This document shows positions 40,009 through 51,890 of a stretch of DNA of 64,000 nucleotides, piece after piece. Every line of letters starts with the position of its first letter. Within the stretch, counting starts at the first letter, position 1. The DNA lies in contig JABXHN010000010.1 in the NCBI GenBank assembly GCA_013373635.1, forward strand, positions 62,001 to 126,000, written 5' to 3'. Under the pieces are notes generated by a model. The model searched no databases, was not told where the DNA came from, and was given only the letters and a program-made list of their open reading frames with translations. The stretch is from Flavobacteriaceae bacterium. GTDB taxonomy: Bacteria; Bacteroidota; Bacteroidia; Flavobacteriales; Flavobacteriaceae. The position numbers were made by a program, and so were the translations under genes.

Positions 40009-40308
40009 ATGCTAAATACAACAACATCCGTCATGACAATCAACCAACTACTGACCAAGTATTCTAAGACGAAGTATATTTCTAAGTTCAACAATCGAAG
40101 ATTGATTTACTTATCTGATTTATATCCGTTTCATAATAAGGGAATGTTAGAACAAGTGATTTCTGATATAGTGAACGAAAATCTTGAAGACAAAAAAGTG
40201 ATTTATAAGATTTTAATTAGAGAAATCATAGTGTCAAAAATTAAAAATACGATCAGTTTAGTCTTGATGATTATTACAGTCGTATGGATTCTAAAATATT
40301 CAATTTAA
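40009..40308 (+). CDS. Small hypothetical protein with C-terminal TM
   Basis: 99-aa ORF, hydrophobic ISLVLMIITVVWIL end; start could be the internal Met at 40033. Confidence 0.5.
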   Translation: MLNTTTSVMTINQLLTKYSKTKYISKFNNRRLIYLSDLYPFHNKGMLEQVISDIVNENLEDKKVIYKILIREIIVSKIKNTISLVLMIITVVWILKYSI

Positions 40309-40321
40309 AACTACCCAACCA

Positions 40322-42130
40322 ATGAAACCTACCTTTAAACGAGAGCGAATGATTCACTGCATCAAATTTATATCACTAATTGTTTTGGTATTATCGAGTT
40401 GTTCAAAACAGGAAGTCCCTATAGAAATCACTAAATATACTCTAGAAATTTCTGCTGGAATTGGAGGGAGTGTTTCTACTACTGGAGGAAAATTTGAAGA
40501 GGGTTCTACAGTATCAGTTAGCGCAATTCCTAACTCAGAATACCTGTTTGCAGGATGGAGCAATGGAGCCACTACCAACCCCTTGAACATAACGGTTAAT
40601 GAAAACATTTCTATCACTGCTAATTTTATTAAAAAGAAATACGCATTAACAATTGATGTAGTAGGAGAAGGAACCGTTACGGAGGAAATCCTTAGCTCAG
40701 GAAAGGAATACAATTCAGGAACTGTTATTAAACTGACGGCAAATCCAGCTCAGGGATGGGAATTCAAACAATGGACAGGAGCTATCAGTTCTTACGATGA
40801 ATCGATTGAATTGAGTCTTGATGCTGCCAAGTCTTTAACCGCTGAATTTCAAGTTATTGATGATCAAAACGCTTTGAATGTAGTATCATATATTTTTAAA
40901 AATATAGATCCAAATGCCGGTATATGGCCTCCCGGATCACAGAACTTACTCGGTATAGCTTCAAAGTATTCTCGTTCGAATAAAACAGCAGAAGAATTTT
41001 ATAATCAAATGCAAGAACTCTACAATCAAATAGATGTTCATATCGAAGAAGAATTAGAAATTTTTAGTAATTTGAGAAATTGGTCTAACGAGCTTAATTC
41101 TTCTGAATTGGAATCAAAGCAGGTATATTTGAAATTTCAAGATTCATTAGGAGTCGCTTCTGCGATTCATGAGTTGATTTTGACTAAAAGAAATCAGCTT
41201 ATACAGATTTCATCTGAAGCTCCCACAATAAGTGGCATTAACTTAGAACAAGTAAATCGCTACATAGGTCACGTTGGTGAAATTAACGGTCTAACTAATG
41301 ATGCTGCTCACGTAACTTATTTATTGGTTCAGTTGATGAAAAGAACAAATGATGAATTTGAAATTTCAAATTCCAACGAAATTCAAAGTATCTATGATGA
41401 ATTTTCGAACATTGACCAACAATTAGAGACTATTTTATTCACTCCAAGAGAAGACCTTCTTAGAAATCACATTTACACTAATGGAATTGATGTTGTTCTC
41501 CAAAATCTTGGATTATTAACTTTTGAGCAGTTGTCATTTGAAGAAAAGGTCGCTCAATTTGATTATTACACTGAGTTGTCTTCTCAAGAGGTTGATCGAT
41601 TTAAAGGGTTCTACCAACAGGCTTTACTGATTGATCAAAACTCAGATGATTTAGCAGAAGCAATGGTTCATGTGTTTAATGCCAATTACACAAAAACAAA
41701 AGCTAGTGCAGCTAAAATAGGTCCTGAAGCGGCTTATCGCTATTCGGTGCAAAATGCATTTAAGAGATACACACTTTTTCGCTACACGGAAGCAAAGTAT
41801 TTTCTTTGGTATGAGAAACCTTATGAAAACACATTAGAGGGCTTAAAAGCTAGAAAAGCTGACTTAATTGGGATACGAGAGGAAAATGAAAGGTTGGCCC
41901 CACAATTTGGAAAAGTTGAAACCGCTTCAACTGGAGTTGATTGGGAAGGTTATGATTCGGTTTTTAACCCCCTGTTTTTTAGAAATTCACGAATCACTGA
42001 ATTTAATGCAAATATTGCTAATTTGGAGCGACAAATCCTCGATTTGGGGGGTGGTCATGATTCGGGAGGCTCCCACGATTCAGGTGGGGATTCCCACGAT
42101 TCAGGTGGATCAGATTCAGGTGGAAATTAA
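40322..42130 (+). CDS. Lipoprotein with two InlB B-repeat-like domains, helical region and G/S/H/D-rich tail
   Basis: Lipobox (VLSSC), YTLEISAGIGGSVSTTGGKFEEGSTVSVSAIPNSEYLFAGWSNGATTNP and a second repeat; C-terminal GGGHDSGGSHDSGGDSHDSGGSDSGGN. Confidence 0.8.
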   Translation: MKPTFKRERMIHCIKFISLIVLVLSSCSKQEVPIEITKYTLEISAGIGGSVSTTGGKFEEGSTVSVSAIPNSEYLFAGWSNGATTNPLNITVNENISITANFIKKKYALTIDVVGEGTVTEEILSSGKEYNSGTVIKLTANPAQGWEFKQWTGAISSYDESIELSLDAAKSLTAEFQVIDDQNALNVVSYIFKNIDPNAGIWPPGSQNLLGIASKYSRSNKTAEEFYNQMQELYNQIDVHIEEELEIFSNLRNWSNELNSSELESKQVYLKFQDSLGVASAIHELILTKRNQLIQISSEAPTISGINLEQVNRYIGHVGEINGLTNDAAHVTYLLVQLMKRTNDEFEISNSNEIQSIYDEFSNIDQQLETILFTPREDLLRNHIYTNGIDVVLQNLGLLTFEQLSFEEKVAQFDYYTELSSQEVDRFKGFYQQALLIDQNSDDLAEAMVHVFNANYTKTKASAAKIGPEAAYRYSVQNAFKRYTLFRYTEAKYFLWYEKPYENTLEGLKARKADLIGIREENERLAPQFGKVETASTGVDWEGYDSVFNPLFFRNSRITEFNANIANLERQILDLGGGHDSGGSHDSGGDSHDSGGSDSGGN

Positions 42131-43320
42131 TCGAGAAGGTTTTTGTTAATTCGAATCGAAGCTACATAAGCAGCCAGTGCTCCTAGCACAAAAATAGTTC
42201 CTAAAACTAAAATGAAATTTTCGAGAGAGAATGCTACGGGATAGGACAACTCCATGCCGATTTTAACAAAGCCAAAGAGGAGTTGAGCACCTATGACAAG
42301 GCTAGATATAATGACACCGATTAGACCTCCTAGTGCCGAGAGTAAAAAGCCTTGAAAGAAGTAGATTCTTCTGAGTTGTGGTAGTTCAAGGCCCATAGCA
42401 AATAGAGTTTTTAAATGAGCTCGTTTATCTAAGATAACCATCAGTGTTGCACCAACTACATTAAATAGGGCGATAATTAAAACTAGGGTGAAAATTAAAT
42501 AAGTAGCTGCATTTTCAGTGTTGAGCATTTTATAAAGGGAGGCATTGAGCTGTTCTCTGGTTTTGACTTCAGCACTAGGAGCAAATAGCTCATTGAGAGA
42601 ATCGATAAGATCTTCTTTGTAATCGTCTTCGATTTTAAGATTAATTCCAGAGATCTCAGAGGGAGATTTGCGCAATAATGCTCTTGCAAAATCGATAGAG
42701 CTGAAGAGGTATTTGTTGTCCAAATCTATTTCGACTGCATAGACTCCACTAATACTTAAAAAGGACTCGTAATAGGGCAGAGAAGTAGGATTAAAACCAC
42801 TGCCTTCTAGAGGCTTGGGAAGCAATAAACGAATAGGGTCAGTATAATTGTCAACGGTAACGCTTAAGAGGTTAGCAAGGCCAATTCCAATGACGCCTTG
42901 ATCGCTTAAATTCCAAGAACCAAAATACAATCCTTCTTCGATTGGGATGACCTCTGTATAAGAAGGAGAAACCCCTTTGATATAGGCAATTTGACTCTTG
43001 TTTTCATGAGAGAGATAGACTCGTTCTTCTAGCTCTTCGCTAAAAGCTAGGATACCTTCCATAGAACTCAAAGCTTGACGCTGCTCTTCTGAAAACTCAA
43101 AGAACTTTCCTGAGACTGGAATGACTTTTAATTCTGGATCGGTAAGCTCACTAAATTGTAGCCCTAAATTCTTAAGCCCTGAAAATGCAGAGAGTACAAT
43201 AAACAAAGATGCAGACCCCACCACTACTACAAAAAAGGTGATATAGTTAATGATATTGACTGCGTTTTGGCTGCTTTTAGCCTTTAGGTAACGCTTTGCT
43301 ATGTAAAAGGGAAAATTCAC
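42127..43320 (-). CDS. FtsX/LolCE-type ABC transporter permease
   Basis: IAKRYLKAKSSQNAVNIINYITFFVVVVGSASLFIVLSAFSGLK; C-terminal TM cluster. Confidence 0.9.
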   Translation of the reverse strand: MNFPFYIAKRYLKAKSSQNAVNIINYITFFVVVVGSASLFIVLSAFSGLKNLGLQFSELTDPELKVIPVSGKFFEFSEEQRQALSSMEGILAFSEELEERVYLSHENKSQIAYIKGVSPSYTEVIPIEEGLYFGSWNLSDQGVIGIGLANLLSVTVDNYTDPIRLLLPKPLEGSGFNPTSLPYYESFLSISGVYAVEIDLDNKYLFSSIDFARALLRKSPSEISGINLKIEDDYKEDLIDSLNELFAPSAEVKTREQLNASLYKMLNTENAATYLIFTLVLIIALFNVVGATLMVILDKRAHLKTLFAMGLELPQLRRIYFFQGFLLSALGGLIGVIISSLVIGAQLLFGFVKIGMELSYPVAFSLENFILVLGTIFVLGALAAYVASIRINKNLLD

Positions 43321-43325
43321 CCGAG

Positions 43326-43721
43326 CTATTTTTTCTTTCTTCGCTCTAAAAGATCGGGATTGCTAATGGGGTTTTCTTCCCCCCTGAGAGACTTTTCGAT
43401 GCTTTCTTGATACGACAGTGTATCGTCAATATAAAATAGCATTTCTGGCATTCTACGAAGTTGATTGCGCGTTCGAGCAGCCAGTTCTTTTCGAATTAAG
43501 GGTTGATTGGAACGAATACCCGCTATCAGCTCATCTGCTTTGTTTTCAGGAAAGACAGAGATGTAGACTTTGGCTACTGATAAATCGACTGTGACACTAA
43601 CTTTTGTAACAGAGATTAAAGTACCCATAAGGCCACCATCACTTGCAGCGCGTTGTAAGATATCCGCCAAATCTTTTTGGAGCACTCCTCCTATCTTTTT
43701 CTGTCTTTGTGATTCTTCCAT
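43326..43721 (-). CDS. rbfA: Ribosome-binding factor A
   Basis: ESQRQKKIGGVLQKDLADIL, SVTKVSVTVDLSVAKVYISVFP; start at MEESQRQ. Confidence 0.92.
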   Translation of the reverse strand: MEESQRQKKIGGVLQKDLADILQRAASDGGLMGTLISVTKVSVTVDLSVAKVYISVFPENKADELIAGIRSNQPLIRKELAARTRNQLRRMPEMLFYIDDTLSYQESIEKSLRGEENPISNPDLLERRKKK

Positions 43722-43781
43722 GGGACAAAAATACAACATTATACGTACCTTAGTATCACTTCGAAAAAAGAATCGAATCAT

Positions 43782-44189
43782 TTGAATTACAAATTAGAAC
43801 ATATTGGCATCGCTGTAAGAGACTTAGAAGTTTCGATTAAGACCTATGAAACCCTATTAAACACAAAATGCTTCAAGAGAGAAACAGTAGAAAGCGAAGG
43901 GGTCATTACTGCTTTTTTTCAGACAGAGAACACCAAGATCGAACTCTTGGAAGCCATAAATGAAAACAGTCTCATCCACAAATTCATTCAAAAGAAAGGA
44001 GAGGGAATCCACCATATGGCATTTGAAGTTAAAGATATTAAAACTGAAATGAGCCGACTAGCAGAAGAAGGATATCGGCTTTTAAACAAAGAACCAAAGC
44101 AAGGAGCAGATCAGAAACTTGTCTGTTTTATTCACCCAAAAGATACCAGCGGGGTGCTTCTTGAACTTTGTCAAGAGCTCAATTCTTGA
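43782..44189 (+). CDS. mce: Methylmalonyl-CoA epimerase (TTG start)
   Basis: LEHIGIAVRDLEVSIKTYETLL, GEGIHHMAFEVKDI; VOC fold family. Confidence 0.92.
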   Translation: MNYKLEHIGIAVRDLEVSIKTYETLLNTKCFKRETVESEGVITAFFQTENTKIELLEAINENSLIHKFIQKKGEGIHHMAFEVKDIKTEMSRLAEEGYRLLNKEPKQGADQKLVCFIHPKDTSGVLLELCQELNS

Positions 44190-45078
44190 GAACTGTTTTT
44201 TTGTTTTTTGAATAAAGCAGGGCAATCAGAACAATATGCACAGAGGTAATGGCGATTCCTAAAGAGAAAATTAATTGATTATTTATGAGGTTGTCTCTCG
44301 AAGCGACACTTATCAATCCAAACAATCCTATTAGAGCAACCAACCAGTAGGGAAAAGCTGCTTTGGAATACGAAAGAGTGTTGGAACGATTGAGGGAATG
44401 ATAGTGAATTTTTATTTGATCCATGATCGAAGGAATCGCATGCCAAATAATAAAATAAAAAGCGAATGAAAAGTACAAACTCGTGCTCTTAAAAATGATT
44501 ATAAAGAAGGCCATGTAGAGTAGTTCTCGAATCTTTTGTCCAATAGTCATGGATTGATTGACCCCAATTAAAAGTACAAACAGAAGGCCACAACACCATT
44601 GTAAGAAACTCCAAATCCTTTCATCAACGGTTGTTTCAATAAAAAGAAGTAGAAGTTCATCAACCGTTTCTTGATGGGAACTCGCTAAAATAGAAAACAA
44701 CAATATACCATAAGAGGTGTAATATAGAGAACGAACAGCTTTGATAGAATGGGAGTGGGCGATTAATTGTTGCTCTCCAAAATGATAACTACTGAAGACC
44801 AAGAAGAATAAAAATCCAATCAGCGGCATGAGGTTGACTAAAAAGGTCATCATTCCTGCAAGGGATATATAGAGAATGGTGAATTGAATAGTGTTATAAG
44901 ATTTTTTTTGATACTGCTTTTGAAGAAGGTACACATCAAAAGATCCGTGGAAAATTCCCAGAGTGACTACTGCAATGACTGCAGAAATTTCTTCAATTTC
45001 AATGGGCAGAAACAAACTTAACCATATTACGAACACCGTAAGTATTAACTTAAAATTTTGATAATATCCCATTTTCAA
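44179..45078 (-). CDS. blh: Brp/Blh-type beta-carotene 15,15'-dioxygenase
   Basis: Multi-TM, LGIFHGSFDVYLL, SSYHFGEQQL, FYFIIWHAIPSIMDQ; divergent neighbour of proteorhodopsin. Confidence 0.9.
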   Translation of the reverse strand: MKMGYYQNFKLILTVFVIWLSLFLPIEIEEISAVIAVVTLGIFHGSFDVYLLQKQYQKKSYNTIQFTILYISLAGMMTFLVNLMPLIGFLFFLVFSSYHFGEQQLIAHSHSIKAVRSLYYTSYGILLFSILASSHQETVDELLLLFIETTVDERIWSFLQWCCGLLFVLLIGVNQSMTIGQKIRELLYMAFFIIIFKSTSLYFSFAFYFIIWHAIPSIMDQIKIHYHSLNRSNTLSYSKAAFPYWLVALIGLFGLISVASRDNLINNQLIFSLGIAITSVHIVLIALLYSKNKKTVLKN

Positions 45079-45108
45079 AAAAATATTTTATCAAATTAAC
45101 AATTTATA

Positions 45109-45139
45109 TTTTGAAATATCAACTTTTTGTCTAACTTTA
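45109..45139 (+). promoter_or_regulatory. Candidate proteorhodopsin promoter (TTTTG / TAACTTTA)
   Basis: TTG 45111-45113 and near-consensus -7 TAACTTTA 45132-45139, 18-nt spacer. Confidence 0.5.
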
Positions 45140-45165
45140 CATCACAAACATTAAACAAAAATATT

Positions 45166-45888
45166 ATGTTAGATTTATTTACATCAATTCCATTAGCGGC
45201 CAAGATGGCTTCTAATGATTACGTGGGCTTCACCTTTTTCGTAGGGTGTATGGCCATGATGGCAGCTTCTGCATTTTTCTTTTTATCCATGAATGGATTT
45301 GATAAAAAATGGAGAACATCGGTACTCGTATCGGGGTTAATCACCTTTATTGCGGCCGTTCACTATCTGTACATGAGAGACTATTGGGCTGATTTTGGCG
45401 AGTCTCCAACATTCTTCAGATACGTGGACTGGGTGTTGACAGTTCCTCTTATGTGCGTTGAGTTTTATTTAATTCTCAAGGCTGCAGGCGCTAAAAAATC
45501 ACTCATGTGGAAGATGATTGTTTTATCACTAATCATGTTAGTGACAGGGTATTTTGGAGAAGCAGTTGATCGTCCAAATGCCCAAATTTGGGGATTGGTA
45601 TCCGGAATTGCTTACTTTGCAATTGTGTATGACATTTGGATGGGAGAATCGAAGAAGCTTGCAACAGCAGCAGGAGGTTCGGTTCTTTCAGCACACAAAA
45701 TGTTGAGTTGGTTCGTACTAGTCGGGTGGGCCATTTATCCTTTAGGCTATATGGCTGGAACTCCAGGTTGGTATGATAGTATTTTTGGAAACTTAAACTT
45801 AGATGTGGTATACAATATCGGAGATGCCATTAACAAAATTGGGTTTGGTTTGGTAGTTTATGGTTTAGCTACAGATCAATCCAAATAG
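45166..45888 (+). CDS. Proteorhodopsin, proton-pump type
   Basis: Helix C RYVDWVLTVPLMCVEFYLIL (D-T-E motif), helix G IGDAINKIGFG retinal lysine, seven TM. Confidence 0.97.
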   Translation: MLDLFTSIPLAAKMASNDYVGFTFFVGCMAMMAASAFFFLSMNGFDKKWRTSVLVSGLITFIAAVHYLYMRDYWADFGESPTFFRYVDWVLTVPLMCVEFYLILKAAGAKKSLMWKMIVLSLIMLVTGYFGEAVDRPNAQIWGLVSGIAYFAIVYDIWMGESKKLATAAGGSVLSAHKMLSWFVLVGWAIYPLGYMAGTPGWYDSIFGNLNLDVVYNIGDAINKIGFGLVVYGLATDQSK

Positions 45889-45904
45889 AAAACTAACTAC
45901 ACTT

Positions 45905-45931
45905 AAAAGCCTCTATTCATAGAGGCTTTTT
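45905..45931 (+). terminator. Intrinsic terminator after proteorhodopsin
   Basis: AAAAGCCTCTA-TTCA-TAGAGGCTTTT hairpin plus T-run. Confidence 0.9.
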
Positions 45932-45964
45932 CTATTTCAAGAAACATTATAAAATCGTTTAAAG

Positions 45965-46435
45965 ATGCATACATCCCACACAAATCAACGAAGAGATTTT
46001 CTTAAAAAAGTATGTCCAACCGTAGCTTTTGCATTTTTTGGACTGTCATTTTTAGAAGCCTGCTCTAAAGAAGAAACTGCAGATACCACACCGCCAACTA
46101 CATCAAACCCCGACAAAGGTTATACATTAAGCAATGGAGTTTATACCATTGATTTAACCAATACTAATTTTTCTTCATTGAACACCGTTGGAGGCTGGAT
46201 GAATGGCTACAGCATCGGCTTGAACATGCTTTTTTTAAGAACAAGTTCCGACCACATACAAGCCTATACCAATAGTTGTCCCCACCAAGGCGCTCGCAAT
46301 CAGTGGGAGTTGGTTGGATCTAATTTTAGGTGTAACAATCACAACAACTCCTTTAGCAGTGATTGCGAAGGTGCGAATGCACTTCCTTGTTACACTTCTT
46401 CCATTCAAGGGACCACGCTTTCAGTAGTTTTATAA
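45965..46435 (+). CDS. Rieske [2Fe-2S] domain lipoprotein with Tat-like signal
   Basis: QRRDFLKK Tat-like motif, LEAC lipobox, NSCPHQGA...FRCNNHNNSF Rieske ligands. Confidence 0.87.
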   Translation: MHTSHTNQRRDFLKKVCPTVAFAFFGLSFLEACSKEETADTTPPTTSNPDKGYTLSNGVYTIDLTNTNFSSLNTVGGWMNGYSIGLNMLFLRTSSDHIQAYTNSCPHQGARNQWELVGSNFRCNNHNNSFSSDCEGANALPCYTSSIQGTTLSVVL

Positions 46436-46551
46436 AGTCAGGAATTAGTGATCTAAGTTCGCACGATTGAAAAAGACGATAATTTGAGTAACAACCTATT
46501 TTAAAGTTTCGATTTAAGTTGTTTGAAATTCATGCCTTGCGTTATAAGTTG

Positions 46552-46571
46552 TTCTTATTTTTAAATAAGAA
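46552..46571. promoter_or_regulatory. Inverted repeat upstream of katG
   Basis: TTCTTATTT-TT-AAATAAGAA, 9-bp perfect dyad 72 nt before the katG ATG. Confidence 0.35.
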
Positions 46572-46637
46572 GAATCAATGAACTCAATTGATTTGGAGTC
46601 TGTTAGATCAATAATTTTAATGAAAATTTAAAATTGA

Positions 46638-48899
<2,262 letters not shown>

Positions 48900-48914
48900 G
48901 ATGGCTAGGGATAG

Positions 48915-48948
48915 AGAAGCCACGTCTTAGATGTGGCTTCTTTTTTTT
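48915..48948 (+). terminator. Intrinsic terminator after katG
   Basis: AGAAGCCAC...GTGGCTTCT hairpin plus 8-T run. Confidence 0.9.
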
Positions 48949-48968
48949 GCTAAAAGCTCCAACTAATT

Positions 48969-49151
48969 ATGCTAGAACAGGATTTTTTATGCCCACATTG
49001 CTGGGAGGAACAATATAAATTAATTGACCCTTCGTTTTCAACGCAGGAATTTATTGAGGACTGTGAAGTTTGTTGTAATCCCATTAGTTTCCATATTCAT
49101 ATAGAGGATTATGAAATTATAGGATTTGAAGCGCTGCCAATAGGTCAATAA
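48969..49151 (+). CDS. CPXCG motif-containing cysteine-rich protein
   Basis: CPHC...CEVCCNPI zinc-ribbon-like Cys pairs. Confidence 0.8.
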   Translation: MLEQDFLCPHCWEEQYKLIDPSFSTQEFIEDCEVCCNPISFHIHIEDYEIIGFEALPIGQ

Positions 49152-49172
49152 GGTCCAATAGGCTTCTGGAAT

Positions 49173-51890
49173 CTATAAATTGTAAATCATCCTCAAAGAA
49201 ACATATCTGGGTTGGATAAATGTCTCAAATGAAAACACAGAAATATTTGTCGCATTGTTTCTGATCTGTGAGGCGACATCCAATAAATTAGATCCATTGA
49301 GCTCATATTCCCACTTGGAATCTTTATCGCGTTTATAAAAAATCGAAGCGTTTAAATTTTTGAAATACTGAACATTTTGATTGTTGTTGATCTGTTTGAT
49401 GTAAGAAAAGTCAGATTTAAAGGTCAATTTATCTTTAATAAGGGCATCAAATGAGGTGGTTAATGAATTTCTCTCAAATTGTGTTTTTCTTGCCCCTTGA
49501 TTATTACTTGTCAAACTGTGATTCAAATTGATTCGCAGGTTCGGTGCATACCTAAAACTAGTTCGGATACCTGGAGTAAGACTTCGAGTAACTCCTTTAT
49601 TTAGGGATGGAACTTCTTGTATGAACTGATAAATCTTAGAGTAATTTATGGCACTGTTGAGGTTTACTTTTATTTTCCCATAGGTTTTTTCAATCCGCCC
49701 AAAAACATTAAAATTTTCATCGTTAAAATTCGAGTTAAAAAAACTACCTGTTCGAATGACATTTTCAAAAGAAGTCACAGAGCGGATTTGATCGAGATTC
49801 GAGGTGTAAGCAGCGCGAATAAAAACATTGGTGTAGTTAAATAAATTGAAGCTTCGATACAGCAAACTCAAATTGTGTGCTAATGCATTTTCTAACTCAG
49901 GGGCACCGTATTGAAAACTATTGTAAGAGTTGATGCGCAAGCCTCTAGAGAGTCTTGTGATATCGGTAAATTGATTGATGATGTTGTAGTTGAATGTTAA
50001 AGATTCACTTTTCTTAAATTGAATTCGCGTTTCAAAATCTGGAAGAACTTTGATAAAATTCGTTTTGTAATCGATTCCTGATTGGGTGTTGAGAGTGGTG
50101 TAATTTCTCAAACTAAATCCAGGGGTTACCGTAAAAATACCTGATTTAAAACGAAGGTGAGCGCTGAGGTAATAATCGTAAAATTGATAAGCTGTTGTAT
50201 TGTTAAATTCAAAGGCAGAAGTAGTTGCTGCAGCTGCGATTTGATCATTTCCAATCCTTTGAAACAAGTCAGTCTCTAAGTCCTGTCGACTGTAAATTCC
50301 TCCTAGGGTTACATTTAAATTACTTTTGTTATTGATGATGTGGTAATAGTCTACCTTGGCATCGAGTTGTTGTGATGTGATGAGTTGATTTTGACCAATA
50401 TCAAATTGTTCAAGGTCCGTAAAGAAACCAAGAGCAGCTGCTGTCGTATCAAAAGCACTTCCCTGAGATCCATTGGCATCAATTAGCAAGTTGTAAAAAG
50501 GATTTTCTTTTTTGTACAACTGTTGAATTTCAGCCGCTATAATATTATTTTCATCAAGTGTGAAATAGTAATTCAACTCTTGATTTAGAATGGCAGGTGT
50601 AATGGTTTCTTTTTCAGTAGTACGCCCGATGATGGAAGAAAGGGTATTTAGTTCTTGGCTGTTTTCAGACAGACGACCAAAAAATTTGTAATCCAATTGA
50701 TGATTGTAATTCGGTTTATAGCTAAGGCTCAATCGAGTCAGTGCCTGATTTGATTCCTCAACACTTGCTTCATCAGTGTTTTCATCTGGAATCAGTAAAC
50801 TGGAATTCGTGTATTGGATTTCTCGTTGTTCAAGCGCATTGACAAGGCTGTAGTTGTATATAAAAAAACCACTGATGTCGAATTGTTTGGTAGGACTGTA
50901 GCTAAAATTTAATGATCCCAATTTATTTTCGATCCGTTGCGCATTGTTTTGGTTCGTATTAAAACTAATATCATTATTTCCTAAGTTGATATTGGTACCA
51001 CTCCTATTTTCGGAGGTTCTCGTTCCCGATGAAAATCCTTGGAGGTCTCTTCTGCTAATCGCAATTTCACCAATATTATTGAGGTCTCCGATAAAATTGA
51101 TGCTATACTTAGGATTGTAGAAAAATAATTTGGGTTGCGCTAAGTAAAGGGATTCCTTTTCAGAATCACCATAGCCGCCTTTAATGTTCCCAAAGAGGAA
51201 ATTTTCTTTACCCTGTTTCAGCTTGATATTGATCGCAAAGTTATCCTGATTGTTTCGAACACTAGATAGCTGATTGACGTTTGAATAGTTACGTAAAACT
51301 TGAATTTTATCAACAGCACTCGAGGGAATATTTTTAGTTCCGATCTTGGTGTCTCCTTCAAAAAATTCTTTTCCATTGACCAAGAGTTTGTTTACCACTT
51401 TACCCTCTACTTCTATTTGATTGTTCTCATTTATTTCAACGCCAGGAAGGTTGTCTAAAATATCCTCAAGTTTCCGTTCGGTTCCGTTTTTAAAGGAATC
51501 TGCATTGTAAATAATCGTATCGCCACTTACGGTAACGGGAAGTTTTACAACTACTTCATCAAGAACAATATCATTGCGAAGTACAAAGTTCTTTTCGACG
51601 GGTTCTTTCAAAACAATAAGTTCCTCGTTTAGCGTGCGAAGTCCAAAAGCGCTTACTTGAATTTTATAGGTTTTGTTGGAACTAATTTGCAACTCAAATC
51701 GACCTTCAGCATTGGTGATACCATAGGTTTCCATTGCATTTGATTCTTTGTCTAACAAAACAACACTTGCCATTTCGATGGGTTGGTTGACACTGTCTTT
51801 TACCACACCCTTAAAAGCGACTTGAGCTTGCGCTAATGAAATGCCCCATCCCATTAACAAACTAATAATATAGGTTTTTGGACTGATCAT
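49173..51890 (-). CDS. TonB-dependent receptor-like outer membrane beta-barrel protein with carboxypeptidase-regulatory-like N-terminus
   Basis: VAFKGVVKDSVNQPIEMASVVLLDKE, plug-like YNADSFKNGTERKLEDILDNLPGVEINENNQIEVEGKVVNKLLVNGKEFF, long barrel. Confidence 0.9.
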   Translation of the reverse strand: MISPKTYIISLLMGWGISLAQAQVAFKGVVKDSVNQPIEMASVVLLDKESNAMETYGITNAEGRFELQISSNKTYKIQVSAFGLRTLNEELIVLKEPVEKNFVLRNDIVLDEVVVKLPVTVSGDTIIYNADSFKNGTERKLEDILDNLPGVEINENNQIEVEGKVVNKLLVNGKEFFEGDTKIGTKNIPSSAVDKIQVLRNYSNVNQLSSVRNNQDNFAINIKLKQGKENFLFGNIKGGYGDSEKESLYLAQPKLFFYNPKYSINFIGDLNNIGEIAISRRDLQGFSSGTRTSENRSGTNINLGNNDISFNTNQNNAQRIENKLGSLNFSYSPTKQFDISGFFIYNYSLVNALEQREIQYTNSSLLIPDENTDEASVEESNQALTRLSLSYKPNYNHQLDYKFFGRLSENSQELNTLSSIIGRTTEKETITPAILNQELNYYFTLDENNIIAAEIQQLYKKENPFYNLLIDANGSQGSAFDTTAAALGFFTDLEQFDIGQNQLITSQQLDAKVDYYHIINNKSNLNVTLGGIYSRQDLETDLFQRIGNDQIAAAATTSAFEFNNTTAYQFYDYYLSAHLRFKSGIFTVTPGFSLRNYTTLNTQSGIDYKTNFIKVLPDFETRIQFKKSESLTFNYNIINQFTDITRLSRGLRINSYNSFQYGAPELENALAHNLSLLYRSFNLFNYTNVFIRAAYTSNLDQIRSVTSFENVIRTGSFFNSNFNDENFNVFGRIEKTYGKIKVNLNSAINYSKIYQFIQEVPSLNKGVTRSLTPGIRTSFRYAPNLRINLNHSLTSNNQGARKTQFERNSLTTSFDALIKDKLTFKSDFSYIKQINNNQNVQYFKNLNASIFYKRDKDSKWEYELNGSNLLDVASQIRNNATNISVFSFETFIQPRYVSLRMIYNL

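Noticed and set aside
41868-42149. 93-aa alternate-frame ORF overlapping the end of the 40322 lipoprotein
   Set aside because: Out-of-frame shadow of the coding repeat region without signal or known motif
43721-43781. N-terminal extension of RbfA in the ORF track
   Set aside because: Family start fits MEESQRQKK at 43721; upstream residues likely lie in the divergent rbfA/mce promoter region
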